The notes under the pieces are model-generated. The model made no database searches, was not told the origin of the DNA, and saw only the letters and a program-made list of their open reading frames with translations. The translations under genes and the position numbers were made by a program. DNA of 64,000 bases from Rothia nasisuis (GTDB taxonomy: Bacteria; Actinomycetota; Actinomycetes; Actinomycetales; Micrococcaceae): the NCBI RefSeq assembly GCF_928381405.1, contig NZ_CAKMSB010000005.1, forward strand, positions 106,702-170,701, in the 5' to 3' direction. This document shows, one piece after another, positions 56,720-64,000 of the stretch. Position 1 is the stretch's first letter; each line of letters begins with the position of its first letter.

Positions 56720-57630
56720 CTACTTCAGTTTCCGTTATCATCGCCACCAACGGCAAGCGCCCTGAGCTGCTACGCACCGCGGTGACCTCCATTTTTGAAC
56801 AGACCTTCACCGGTGAGGTTGAGGTGCTCGTGGTGTTCGACCATGTTGAGATTGACCCGCTCACCGACGTCCCTGTGCCTGCTCACCGCAGTCTGTGCAC
56901 TCTGCCCAATACCCGCCCCCAGGGGCTAGCTGGTGGCCGGAATACCGGCATTGAAGCTGCTCGGGGTGAAGTTTTGGGTTTCTGCGATGACGACGACTTT
57001 TGGTTGCCCAGCAAGCTGACTGATCAGCTTGAGCTCTGGCAGGTGCACCCCGAGGCTGTGGCTATTTCGTCAGGTATTCGGGTGCGCACCGGGGGTAAGG
57101 ACGTTGACCGCCTGGCTCCAGCCACGGCCTCCTTCACAGACTTTTTGCGTTCTCGTATCACTGAGATTCACCCCTCTGCTATGCTCTACCGCAAGGCTGA
57201 TTTGTTAGGACGTGTGGGTCTTGTTGATGAGGACCTTCCGGCGGCCTATGGTGAAGACTACGACCTGTTGTTGCGCGCCACCAAATTTGGCGATGTCTTC
57301 TCTGTTCCCAAGCCGCTCGTGCTCATCTTGTGGGATCGGCCCTCCTTCTTTGCCGGTAAGTGGCAAAACATGGCCGACGGCCTCACCTACCTGCTCCGCA
57401 AATTCCCCGAGTTTGAGAACGACCCCAAAGGCCTGGCTCGTATCTCGGGCCAGATAGCCTTTATTCACGCGGCCCTGGGCAACCGCTCTCTGGCCCTAGC
57501 CTATGCGCGCGCTACCCTGCGTCGTGACATCACCCAGCTCCGTGCCTGGGCTGCTCTGCCTGTAGCACTGGGACTATTGAGCCCCGACGCCTTGCTCGCT
57601 GCTGTTAACAAAACCGGCAGAGGCCTGTAA
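56716..57630 (+). CDS. family 2 glycosyltransferase
   Basis: 304 residues. GT-A fold start SVSVIIATNGKRPELLRTAVTSIFEQTF, NTRPQGLAGGRNTGIEAARGEVLGFCDDDDFWLPSKL with the DxD-type DDDD, and AYGEDYDLLLRA. Adds a sugar to the growing repeat unit; donor unknown. It overlaps the CDP-alcohol transferase gene (ATGA). Confidence 0.85.
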   Translation: MTTSVSVIIATNGKRPELLRTAVTSIFEQTFTGEVEVLVVFDHVEIDPLTDVPVPAHRSLCTLPNTRPQGLAGGRNTGIEAARGEVLGFCDDDDFWLPSKLTDQLELWQVHPEAVAISSGIRVRTGGKDVDRLAPATASFTDFLRSRITEIHPSAMLYRKADLLGRVGLVDEDLPAAYGEDYDLLLRATKFGDVFSVPKPLVLILWDRPSFFAGKWQNMADGLTYLLRKFPEFENDPKGLARISGQIAFIHAALGNRSLALAYARATLRRDITQLRAWAALPVALGLLSPDALLAAVNKTGRGL

Positions 57631-57632
57631 CC

Positions 57633-58919
57633 GTGTCAGTGCTGACTCCCACCCGCCAGAACAGTCGCTTTTTGTCAGCGGTCGCTCCCACTGTGGGCGC
57701 CCCGCTTCCGGCGTGGCCTATTTTGACTCTGCTCTATGGCTTCCCGCTGATTTGGGCTTTTGGCCTCATGCAGTTCGCGCCTTCAATCCTAGCTATGCTC
57801 ATGATTGTGCTCATGGTGATGCGCCGCCGCGTGCTGGTTCATTCAACCATGTGGATATGGTTTGCCCTCATGTTTTGGGGCCTGGTCTGCACGGTCTCCC
57901 TTGAGAATGCCTCAGAGCTTCTGGGGTGGTTGCAGCGCTACATGAACATCTTCAACGTGGGCATCTACACCCTCTACTTCTTTAATGCTCGCGAACGCAT
58001 ACCCAACCACCTGATGCTCGGGGGGCTACTCACCATCTGGTTCACTGTAGTCATCCTGGGCTACCTGGCGCTGGCCTTCCCCGATTTCCGCTTACGCACC
58101 CCCATGAGTTTCTTGCTACCCGGTTCTCTACTCGGTAACGACCTGGTGCGCGATTACGTGCTACCGCCTATGGCTGAAGTTCAGATGCCCTGGGGCGTCG
58201 ACGTTCCCTATGTGCGCCCCTCGGCTCCCTTCCCCTACGCCAACTCTTGGGGTCTGGCCTATGCTCTGCTGACCCCTGTGGTGTTTGCGGTAATCACAGG
58301 CGTACATTCTAAGAAGATTCAGGTTGGTCTGGGGCTAGCAGTGGTCCTATCGCTTGTACCGGCTGTGGCGACTTCTAACCGCGGTATGTTCATCGGCCTG
58401 GGATCAGCATTTGCATATGTGCTTTTGAGATTGTTGCTCAAGGGTGACTGGCGGGCTCTCGGTATCGGCGCTGTGCTTGGTGTGGGTGTGGTGAGCTACC
58501 TCTTTGTGTCAGGTGCTGTGGGCGAGATTTTGGGCCGTCAGGAATTTTCTGACTCCACGGGAGGCCGCGCCTCCCTCTACACCCTGACTTTCGAGTACAC
58601 CCTACGCTCCCCTCTGGTGGGATACGGTACCTCGAAGATGGCTGACTCAGTGGGCGTGTCGATGGGTACGCAGGGGCAGGTCTGGGCGCTCATGTTCTGC
58701 TTTGGCTTTGTGGGGCTGGGGCTCTTCTTGCTGTACGTCATCTCTGTGCTGGTCAATACGTGGAATATCGCGTCGGTGACCGGTATGTGGGTGCACTCTG
58801 TGATTGTGTCAGCCCTCGCTGTAGTCTTCTTCTACTCCTTTGACGTTATCCAGCTGACCGTTCTCATGTTTTCAGCGGCTCTCATGATGCGATCGCGCAT
58901 GTATGGGGAGGGGCTCTAA
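57633..58919 (+). CDS. Wzy-like polysaccharide polymerase / O-antigen ligase family
   Basis: 428 residues, GTG start 3 nt after the GT2 stop. About ten or more membrane helices with a large external loop (about 150-205) that contains APFPYANSWGLAYAL, and a conserved ATSNRGMFIGLGSAF. The topology and position suit a polymerase joining repeat units outside the membrane. Its stop TAA is directly followed by the flippase ATG. Confidence 0.75.
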   Translation: MSVLTPTRQNSRFLSAVAPTVGAPLPAWPILTLLYGFPLIWAFGLMQFAPSILAMLMIVLMVMRRRVLVHSTMWIWFALMFWGLVCTVSLENASELLGWLQRYMNIFNVGIYTLYFFNARERIPNHLMLGGLLTIWFTVVILGYLALAFPDFRLRTPMSFLLPGSLLGNDLVRDYVLPPMAEVQMPWGVDVPYVRPSAPFPYANSWGLAYALLTPVVFAVITGVHSKKIQVGLGLAVVLSLVPAVATSNRGMFIGLGSAFAYVLLRLLLKGDWRALGIGAVLGVGVVSYLFVSGAVGEILGRQEFSDSTGGRASLYTLTFEYTLRSPLVGYGTSKMADSVGVSMGTQGQVWALMFCFGFVGLGLFLLYVISVLVNTWNIASVTGMWVHSVIVSALAVVFFYSFDVIQLTVLMFSAALMMRSRMYGEGL

Positions 58920-60446
58920 ATGGCGAGGTCCCTTGCCAAAAGCGGTGCTTTTTCATCGCTCTATGTCATGTTCGGCTCGGTAGCAGCCTTTGTGTCCACC
59001 CTGATTGTTTCAAACGGGGTGGGAGAGGCCGGTGCCGGTGCCTTCTTCTCGGTCATGGCCTTCTTTGCCATCGCCACCTCCCTGAGTGTGTTCGGGGCTG
59101 ATACCGGCCTGGTGCGCACAGTCAGCGCCCAGCGAGCCGTCGGCCGTTACTCGGCGCTTCCGCAACTATTGCGTTTTGCCTTCGGCCCGGCCACCGTCAT
59201 TGCCTCGGTACTGGCAGTGGGTGCTGTGGTGGTGGCTCTCCCGGGGGTTACCCCCACCCTAGACGCGGACGTCCGCGCCGCCGTCCTGGTATCAGCACCC
59301 TTCGTCGTCGTTGCCGCCTGGATGACCCTGTGCTTCGGCGCTCTGCGCGGGCTTGGGCACACAGTGGAGTTCACTTTCTTGCAGTCAGTGCTACTACCAA
59401 CCCTGCGTATTGTGGGTGTGCTACTGGCCGTCTGGCTCTCTGGAGTCGTGTTTTCGCTGGCGCTCGCCTGGTCCGTGCCGATTCTAGTAGTTTTTGTTAT
59501 TTCGGTGCTCTGGGTAGGTAAGTATCTGCCAACCGGGCCAGATTTGCCCACCTGCCAGGCTAAGCACCTGACGGTGGATCAGGTTCCCCCTAGCGCCGTG
59601 GCAGAGCCCGAATCTGCCAAGAGCTTCTGGGCCTTCAGCTCAGCCCGTGGCGTATCAGCCATTGTTGAAGCTGTGCTCGAATGGATTGATGTCTTGCTCG
59701 TTGGCCTTTTTTTGGGCCCGGCAGCCAGCGGCATCTACGGTGCGGTCAACCGTTGCGTACGCGTAGGTGCCATGGTTGAGCACACGGCCCGGGTTGTTAC
59801 AGGCCCCGATATTTCAGCTGCTATCGCCACCGGAGACTCAGCCAGAGCGCGCCAGATTTTTGTGGCTGCCACACGCATCCTTATCGCGATAGGCTGGCCC
59901 TTCTTTATCACGCTGGCGGCTTTCGGTCCTGTCCTCCTCAGTTTCTTCGGGCCAGGCTTTACCCAGGGAGCCCCGCTCTTCTACATCATCGGGGCGGCCA
60001 TGCTTGTACAGATGGCTGCAGGGGGCGTGCAATCGGTACTGCTCATGAGTGGCCGGGCCCGCTGGCAACTCTATAACAAGCTCTCAGCGCTAGCGGTGGC
60101 ACTCACGCTTAACGTGACGCTGATCCCCCTCTTAGGCATGCCAGGAGCCGCCGTTGCCTGGGCTGCAGCTGTGCTGACAGACTGCGGTCTAGCCACAGCC
60201 CAGGTCTACGGCAAGCTAGGGATACGCCCTCACCCCACAGAGGTCCTGCCGGTGATAGCCCTTGCAGCCGGAGTTCCTGTGGTCGGGGCAGTCATCATTC
60301 TGATGCTCGCGGGCTACACCTTACTGGCCTTGGGTATATATCTCTGCACCGTCGTCCCTGTCTACCTGGTATTGATTTACCGTTTCAGGCGGGCCATCGG
60401 CCTTGAAAAACTTATCAATTCAATCACTCGTAAACTTCGCCGTTAG
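58920..60446 (+). CDS. Wzx-type polysaccharide flippase
   Basis: 508 residues with about 12-14 helices. MATE/MVF-like flippase features: SGAFSSLYVMFGSVAAFVSTLIVSN start, GVGEAGAGAFFSVMAFFAIATSLS, and VYGAVNRCVRVG-type (IYGAVNRCVRVGAMVEH) in the middle. Moves lipid-linked units to the outer face, where the Wzy-like protein would polymerise them. A hydrophilic insertion lies at about 200-235. Confidence 0.82.
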   Translation: MARSLAKSGAFSSLYVMFGSVAAFVSTLIVSNGVGEAGAGAFFSVMAFFAIATSLSVFGADTGLVRTVSAQRAVGRYSALPQLLRFAFGPATVIASVLAVGAVVVALPGVTPTLDADVRAAVLVSAPFVVVAAWMTLCFGALRGLGHTVEFTFLQSVLLPTLRIVGVLLAVWLSGVVFSLALAWSVPILVVFVISVLWVGKYLPTGPDLPTCQAKHLTVDQVPPSAVAEPESAKSFWAFSSARGVSAIVEAVLEWIDVLLVGLFLGPAASGIYGAVNRCVRVGAMVEHTARVVTGPDISAAIATGDSARARQIFVAATRILIAIGWPFFITLAAFGPVLLSFFGPGFTQGAPLFYIIGAAMLVQMAAGGVQSVLLMSGRARWQLYNKLSALAVALTLNVTLIPLLGMPGAAVAWAAAVLTDCGLATAQVYGKLGIRPHPTEVLPVIALAAGVPVVGAVIILMLAGYTLLALGIYLCTVVPVYLVLIYRFRRAIGLEKLINSITRKLRR

Positions 60447-60481
60447 GCACCTACACTTCTAGGGAAGGAAAACCTACAACT

Positions 60482-61690
60482 ATGGAACGCTCCAGCCGCT
60501 CTAGAGCTAACGACCAGCAGACCACCCCCGTCACCCTGGGGGCGGCTGTGCGCCGCATTCTACGCCACAAAACCACCATTCTTATCTGCACCCTTGTTGC
60601 CGCTATTCTCGGCGCTCTAGTGGGTCTGGCCCTTCCTCACACCTATGAGTCTAAGGCCGTTATTAACGTCACCCAGCCTAGCTCCGGTGCCACCGGTCTA
60701 CGCGCCTCACTCAACACCATTGATATGGATACCGAAGAGGCCATCGCAAGCTCCCGCGTTGTGCTTCAGGCAGCAGCAGACGAGCTGAGCATGGACGTTG
60801 CTGAGCTCGACTCCTTAGTCACCGCAGCTGGCCATTCCAACAGCACCGTTCTAGACATTATCGTCAACTCCGATGATCCCCAGAAGTCAGCTGATATCGC
60901 CAACACTGTAGCCCAGGCCTATCTGACGCACCGATCGAACACGATTAGGGCCTCCCGTGAAGAGACCCGCACTAACATAGATGCCGTATCAGAAGGCATG
61001 GATAAGTCGCTTGTAGATCAGGCCATTCTCACTCTTGAAGCTACCTCCACCGATAGCGGCACAATCATTTCGCAAGCTCAGGTCTCTAAGAAACCCTCGA
61101 ATTTCACTCTGGCCCAGACCCTCTTTATTGGTGCAGCCGTTGGCCTGCTCATCGGTATCTTCGTCGCCTACCTGGCAGACCGCACTAACCGCTCCCTGGG
61201 CTACTCTGAGCGACTCTCAGAAATCGCCGGGGCACCGGTCTCGGTCATCGCTAGCGGCGCTGAAGAAGAGTCCGCCGCCCAGCTCCTGCGCCGTCTCGGT
61301 GTGGCAGACGGACACCTCTCGGGGAGCGATGTGAAGGGCTTCACCATCTTCTCCCCCACCCCGCACGCAGCTACGTCACTCACCGCGCTGATTTCTGGCT
61401 CGCTCACCGGTAGCTCCCCTACCCTCACCGACTCCGCGGCTTTTGATGCCCTGGGCAGGGACGAGTTGCAGAAGCATATCGAGTCCAATGCACCCGTCAT
61501 CATCGAGGCTTCTGACTCTGCGTCCACCGCCAAGGTGCTTCTAGCCGCCGATTACACCGGGGTGCTCCTGCTACCGTTCACCGCTAAGAGCTCCGTTAAG
61601 AGCGCCAGCAGCCTTTTCCGTGAGCTAACCCCCTCTGAGGCCACTCGCATCATCCCTGTCTACTTTGAGGCCCTCTCCCCCCAGAAGTAG
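60482..61690 (+). CDS. Wzz/YveK-like chain-length protein with degenerate kinase-like tail
   Basis: 402 residues. Wzz domain: helix 1 (TTILICTLVAAILGALVGLA, about 34-53), extracytoplasmic region with TYESKAVINVTQPS, helix 2 (FIGAAVGLLIGIFVAYLAD, about 216-235). The cytoplasmic part (about 245-402) follows the BY-kinase order: a strand like GFTIFSPTPHAATSLTALI where Walker A should be, then VIIEASDSASTAKVLLAADYTGVLLLPF where DxD and the switch region should be. The Walker A Lys and Gly residues are missing, so catalysis is unlikely. No separate kinase gene is visible here. Confidence 0.72.
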   Translation: MERSSRSRANDQQTTPVTLGAAVRRILRHKTTILICTLVAAILGALVGLALPHTYESKAVINVTQPSSGATGLRASLNTIDMDTEEAIASSRVVLQAAADELSMDVAELDSLVTAAGHSNSTVLDIIVNSDDPQKSADIANTVAQAYLTHRSNTIRASREETRTNIDAVSEGMDKSLVDQAILTLEATSTDSGTIISQAQVSKKPSNFTLAQTLFIGAAVGLLIGIFVAYLADRTNRSLGYSERLSEIAGAPVSVIASGAEEESAAQLLRRLGVADGHLSGSDVKGFTIFSPTPHAATSLTALISGSLTGSSPTLTDSAAFDALGRDELQKHIESNAPVIIEASDSASTAKVLLAADYTGVLLLPFTAKSSVKSASSLFRELTPSEATRIIPVYFEALSPQK

Positions 61691-61720
61691 ACGAACCACC
61701 AGCAAATAGAGATACACAGC

Positions 61721-62170
61721 ATGAAAGTTTTGCTCACAGCAAGCGCAGGCGGGCACCTTGCCCAGCTGATTGCGCTCGATAAATTCTGGAAGAACCACGA
61801 CCGAGCCTGGGCTACCTTTGAGCTCCCCGAAGTCAAGGCTGCCCTGGCAGGTGAGCGCACCTACTGGGTGTACTTTCCCACCACGCGCAACATCGTCAAC
61901 GCCATCCGTAACGTCGGGGTAGCCTGGAAAGTGTTGCGGAAGGAACGCCCCGACGCCGTCATCTCAACCGGTGCTGCCGTAGCCGTGCCTTTCTTCATCA
62001 TTGCCAAGGTTTTAGGAATCAAAACCGTCTTCATTGAGGCCTATGACCGGATTACCATGCCCACACTCACAGGCCGCATGTGCTACCCTCTCAGTGACCT
62101 CTTTGTGGTGCAGTGGGACGAGCAGAAGAAGACCTTCCCCGAGGCCGTTAATATCGGCCATATTCTCTAG
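61721..62170 (+). CDS. PssD/Alg14-like glycosyltransferase subunit
   Basis: 149 residues. Alg14/PssD pattern: MKVLLTASAGGHLAQLIAL at the start, WVYFPTTRNIVNAIRNVGVAWKVLRKERPDAVISTGAAVAVPFFIIAKV and FIEAYDRITMPTLTGRM. It anchors the PssE partner at the membrane and forms the acceptor side of a two-part GT-B enzyme. The partner gene starts 15 nt downstream. Confidence 0.85.
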   Translation: MKVLLTASAGGHLAQLIALDKFWKNHDRAWATFELPEVKAALAGERTYWVYFPTTRNIVNAIRNVGVAWKVLRKERPDAVISTGAAVAVPFFIIAKVLGIKTVFIEAYDRITMPTLTGRMCYPLSDLFVVQWDEQKKTFPEAVNIGHIL

Positions 62171-62184
62171 TCAGGAGCATACTC

Positions 62185-62781
62185 ATGAGCGAAGAGAAGG
62201 CACAGTCACCTGAGCAGGTGCCTGCCTATGATTTGGTGGTTTCCCTGGGCACAGATCACCACAAGTTCGACCGTCTCATCAGCTGGGTCGATACCTATTT
62301 AGCTGACCGACCCCAAATCAAAGCCCTGGTACAGCACGGATTCACTGACCCGCCCAAACACGCAGAAGCGGTTGAGCGCATGCCCCGAAACGAACTCTTA
62401 GAACTGTACCGTGCAGCTAAGGTGGTTCTGGTGCAGGGCGGGCCCGGCTCTATTCTCGATGCCCGCGAAGTTGGAGCTATTCCCCTTGCCGTACCTCGTG
62501 TAGCCGAACTCGATGAGGTGGTAGACAACCACCAGGTTGAGTTTTCACGCGTGATGCAAACCCACGGCGAAACCATCGTTGTCACCAGCCCCGAAGACCT
62601 GCGTCACAAGCTTGATGCAGCCCTTGCTGACCCCGGCTCTCTTCGCGGAACCTACAGGGTGCCCGGTAGCGACCAAGCCTCAGATAATCTCAGCGTTGAG
62701 CTCAAAACTCTAGGTACCGCCCACAATTCAGGCTTCCTACGCCGCGCTGTCCACATTATTTCCGGTTTACGCTCTCGGTGA
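62185..62781 (+). CDS. PssE/Alg13-like glycosyltransferase subunit
   Basis: 198 residues. Sugar-nucleotide half of the PssDE enzyme (GT28-like C-terminal domain): LVVSLGTDHHKFDRLISWVDTYL, RNELLELYRAAKVVLVQGGPGSILDAREVGAIPLAVPRVAELDEVVDNHQVEF. About 40 extra residues at the C-terminus (from GSDQAS) are not typical of the family. Together with PssD it would add the second sugar of the repeat unit. Confidence 0.83.
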   Translation: MSEEKAQSPEQVPAYDLVVSLGTDHHKFDRLISWVDTYLADRPQIKALVQHGFTDPPKHAEAVERMPRNELLELYRAAKVVLVQGGPGSILDAREVGAIPLAVPRVAELDEVVDNHQVEFSRVMQTHGETIVVTSPEDLRHKLDAALADPGSLRGTYRVPGSDQASDNLSVELKTLGTAHNSGFLRRAVHIISGLRSR

Positions 62782-62853
62782 GCCGGTGGCTTTGTTGAGC
62801 TGAGAACACCCCGTAAAATAAACAGGGCAATATTCCTCCCAGAAAGGTGCCCC

Positions 62854-63360
62854 ATGGCAGTTCAGAGCTCAACCACCATCAACGCCCCCATCGAAGATGT
62901 CGTCCGCGCTTTCGCCGATGAGAACTTCGCCCGCTTCGCCAGCGAGAAAGTACGTGTCTCCTTTGAGTCTTTCACCATGGAAGGCGACCGCGCGGGGGCT
63001 TTCACCACAACCACCGTGCGCGCAATCCCCGCTGACCGCATCCCTGACGTAGCAAAGAAACTACCCGGTGTCTCCAACGGCGTGACCGTCAACCAGGTAG
63101 ACCGTGTTTCAGCCCCGGCCGCTGACGGCTCACGCACCATCATCTCTGAGGTTTCAGTCAGGGGTATCCCCGTTACCGGCAACGCCACCCAGACCCTCAC
63201 CTCCGCTGGAGAAACCACCGAGGTGACGGTTGACGGTGAAGTCAAGTGCTCTATTCCCCTTGTGGGCAAGAAAATCGCTGCAGCTGCTGAGCCTCAGATT
63301 GGCCGTGTCTTCTCAGTTCTGGGAACCAGCGCCGAAGAATACATTAAGGCTAACTACTAA
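62854..63360 (+). CDS. DUF2505 protein
   Basis: 168 residues: an actinobacterial SRPBCC-like fold family, MAVQSSTTINAPIEDVVRAFADENFARFASEK at the start, VTVNQVDRVSAPAADGSRTIISE in the middle, and IPLVGKKIAAAAEPQIG near the end. Presumed to bind a hydrophobic ligand; no function known. AAAGGTG precedes the ATG. Confidence 0.8.
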   Translation: MAVQSSTTINAPIEDVVRAFADENFARFASEKVRVSFESFTMEGDRAGAFTTTTVRAIPADRIPDVAKKLPGVSNGVTVNQVDRVSAPAADGSRTIISEVSVRGIPVTGNATQTLTSAGETTEVTVDGEVKCSIPLVGKKIAAAAEPQIGRVFSVLGTSAEEYIKANY

Positions 63361-63451
63361 ATTATTGTTGGGTTGTTGATGCGGGCACGTTTCTGTGTGC
63401 CCCTCCCACACCCCGTTCTGGGTTCTTGTTCCCGATTCAAAAAATATATGC

Positions 63452-63499
63452 AAAACGCCCCGTTTCTCTTGCTGTGTAGCAAGAGAAACGGGGCGTTTT
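63452..63499. terminator. strong two-way terminator
   Basis: AAAACGCCCCGTTTCTCTTGCT pairs perfectly (22 bp) with its complement around 4 nt. A-run and T-run edges fit both the DUF2505 gene and the opposing tagD fragment. Confidence 0.9.
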
Positions 63500-63515
63500 T
63501 GCTGTGGTTGAAGAC

Positions 63516-63873
63516 CTAGGCGGCGCTAGCAGCCGGAGTGTTGAGGGCCTCAAGGGCAGCACGTAGCTTGGTTGATGAGGTATGGGCCGTGTAGGGGAAG
63601 TAGACCACCTGCACACCCACCTCAGCGAAGCGGCGTTCTAACTCAATTCCGCGGGGAGTGCCCTTCCAGTCGTCGCCCTTGAAGAAGGTATTGAAGCGCA
63701 CCTGTTCCCACGTTTCAAGTTTGTCAACCACGGTCTCAGCGCGCACCTCGTCCACAAAATCGATGTGCGAGACGATTTCCATACGCTCAGCCAGGGGCAC
63801 AATGGGGCGGCGGCCCTTGGTGAGTTCTAGCATCTCATCGGAGACCACGCCTGCAATGAGATAGTCACAGTTC
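63516..63873 (-). pseudogene. tagD: glycerol-3-phosphate cytidylyltransferase, C-terminal part cut by IS
   Basis: From the junction at 63873 the frame reads NCDYLIAGVVSDEMLELTKGR, PIVPLAERMEIVSHIDFVDEVR, FKGDDWKGTPRG and the C-terminal HTSSTKLRAALEAL, which matches TagD/GCT family enzymes that make CDP-glycerol. The N-terminal nucleotide-binding HxGH part is missing. Upstream codons to 63962 are IS sequence in a chance frame, so the ATG there is not genuine. The enzyme is inactive unless the rest lies beyond the IS and is reunited. Confidence 0.75.
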
Positions 63874-64000
63874 GGGACTGTCAGGTTAACGGTGTAAACC
63901 CACAACAATCTAGCGACCAGCCACCTGCGGCAACCGATCACCAAAAACAATAGCAAAAGCATTCAACGCCGGCTTCCACCGAGTCATCCACCGCCGGGCA
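63874..64000 (-). mobile_element. IS256-like element, partial at window edge
   Basis: The end GGGACTGTCAGGTTAACGG (63874 on) followed by GTGTAAACC looks like a Mutator/IS256-type terminal repeat. Just inside is the C-terminus of a transposase. The other end lies beyond the window. Confidence 0.7.
63910..64000 (-). CDS. IS256-family (Mutator) transposase, C-terminal fragment
   Basis: Thirty codons from the window edge to TAG at 63910: RRWMTRWKPALNAFAIVFGD then RLPQVAGR. The RRW-K-ALNAFAI-F-DR ending is typical of IS256-family transposases. The gene continues past 64000. Confidence 0.7.
   Translation of the reverse strand, partial: ARRWMTRWKPALNAFAIVFGDRLPQVAGR

Noticed and set aside
63874..63962. 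ATG at 63962 as the start of the cytidylyltransferase
   Set aside because: This N-terminal stretch is IS end sequence read in a chance frame; the real N-terminal domain is missing.

Overview
This window is chromosomal DNA of a fairly high-GC actinobacterium. A Micrococcaceae member close to Rothia is my best guess, by inference only. The grounds are actinobacterial hallmarks: a SAM-IV-type riboswitch before metY-metX, an acyl-CoA carboxylase epsilon subunit beside its beta subunit, a GatCAB operon, an Rpf-like LysM protein, an LpdA-type quinone dehydrogenase, a DUF2505 protein, and several apparently leaderless promoters. No rRNA, tRNA or CRISPR array was recognised.

Layout. 1-3.3 kb is a mobile, relatively AT-rich junk zone: a TetR regulator cut by a complete IS5-family element, a secreted DUF6973-like protein with a small membrane partner, iteron-like repeats, and the 3' end of a plasmid replication initiator fused onto a GNAT gene that lost its C-terminal half. 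3.7-20.1 kb is core metabolism: VOC protein, dusB, an HTH/membrane pair, an alkyltransferase-like repair protein with a GNAT, a second GNAT, glycyl-tRNA synthetase, an S4 protein, an esterase, riboswitch-controlled metY-metX, oligopeptidase B, and gatC-gatA-gatB. 20.2-28 kb holds the Rpf-like protein with a very long structured leader, ligA, an adenylate cyclase/PP2C pair, a PH-domain membrane protein, birA and a YCII protein.

The carboxylase genes accD-accE (28.2-30.2 kb) and maf-accA (38.2-40.8 kb) are separated by an inserted block. Its first part (30.2-34.5 kb) is lower in GC: an MBL-fold hydrolase bracketed by IS-like ends, then a lactococcin-972-like bacteriocin with its dedicated membrane protein and ABC ATPase. 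A DUF885 peptidase and an aldehyde dehydrogenase follow. 41-51.4 kb is core again: an MHS-type transporter, lpdA, punA, a phosphohexomutase, deoC, a small membrane protein and mfd.

51.7-64 kb is a cell-surface region: a lipoprotein, a 1024-residue mosaic surface protein (fibrinogen-like, beta-propeller, Fn3-like), and a polysaccharide cluster on one strand (CDP-alcohol transferase, GT2, Wzy-like polymerase, flippase, Wzz-like protein with what looks like a dead BY-kinase tail, PssD/PssE pair). The cluster ends at a DUF2505 gene and a glycerol-3-phosphate cytidylyltransferase gene cut by an IS256-like element that runs off the window edge. The most notable items are the bacteriocin island and its IS-like ends, the degenerate Wzz/kinase fusion, the plasmid scar, the long rpf leader and the surface mosaic protein.
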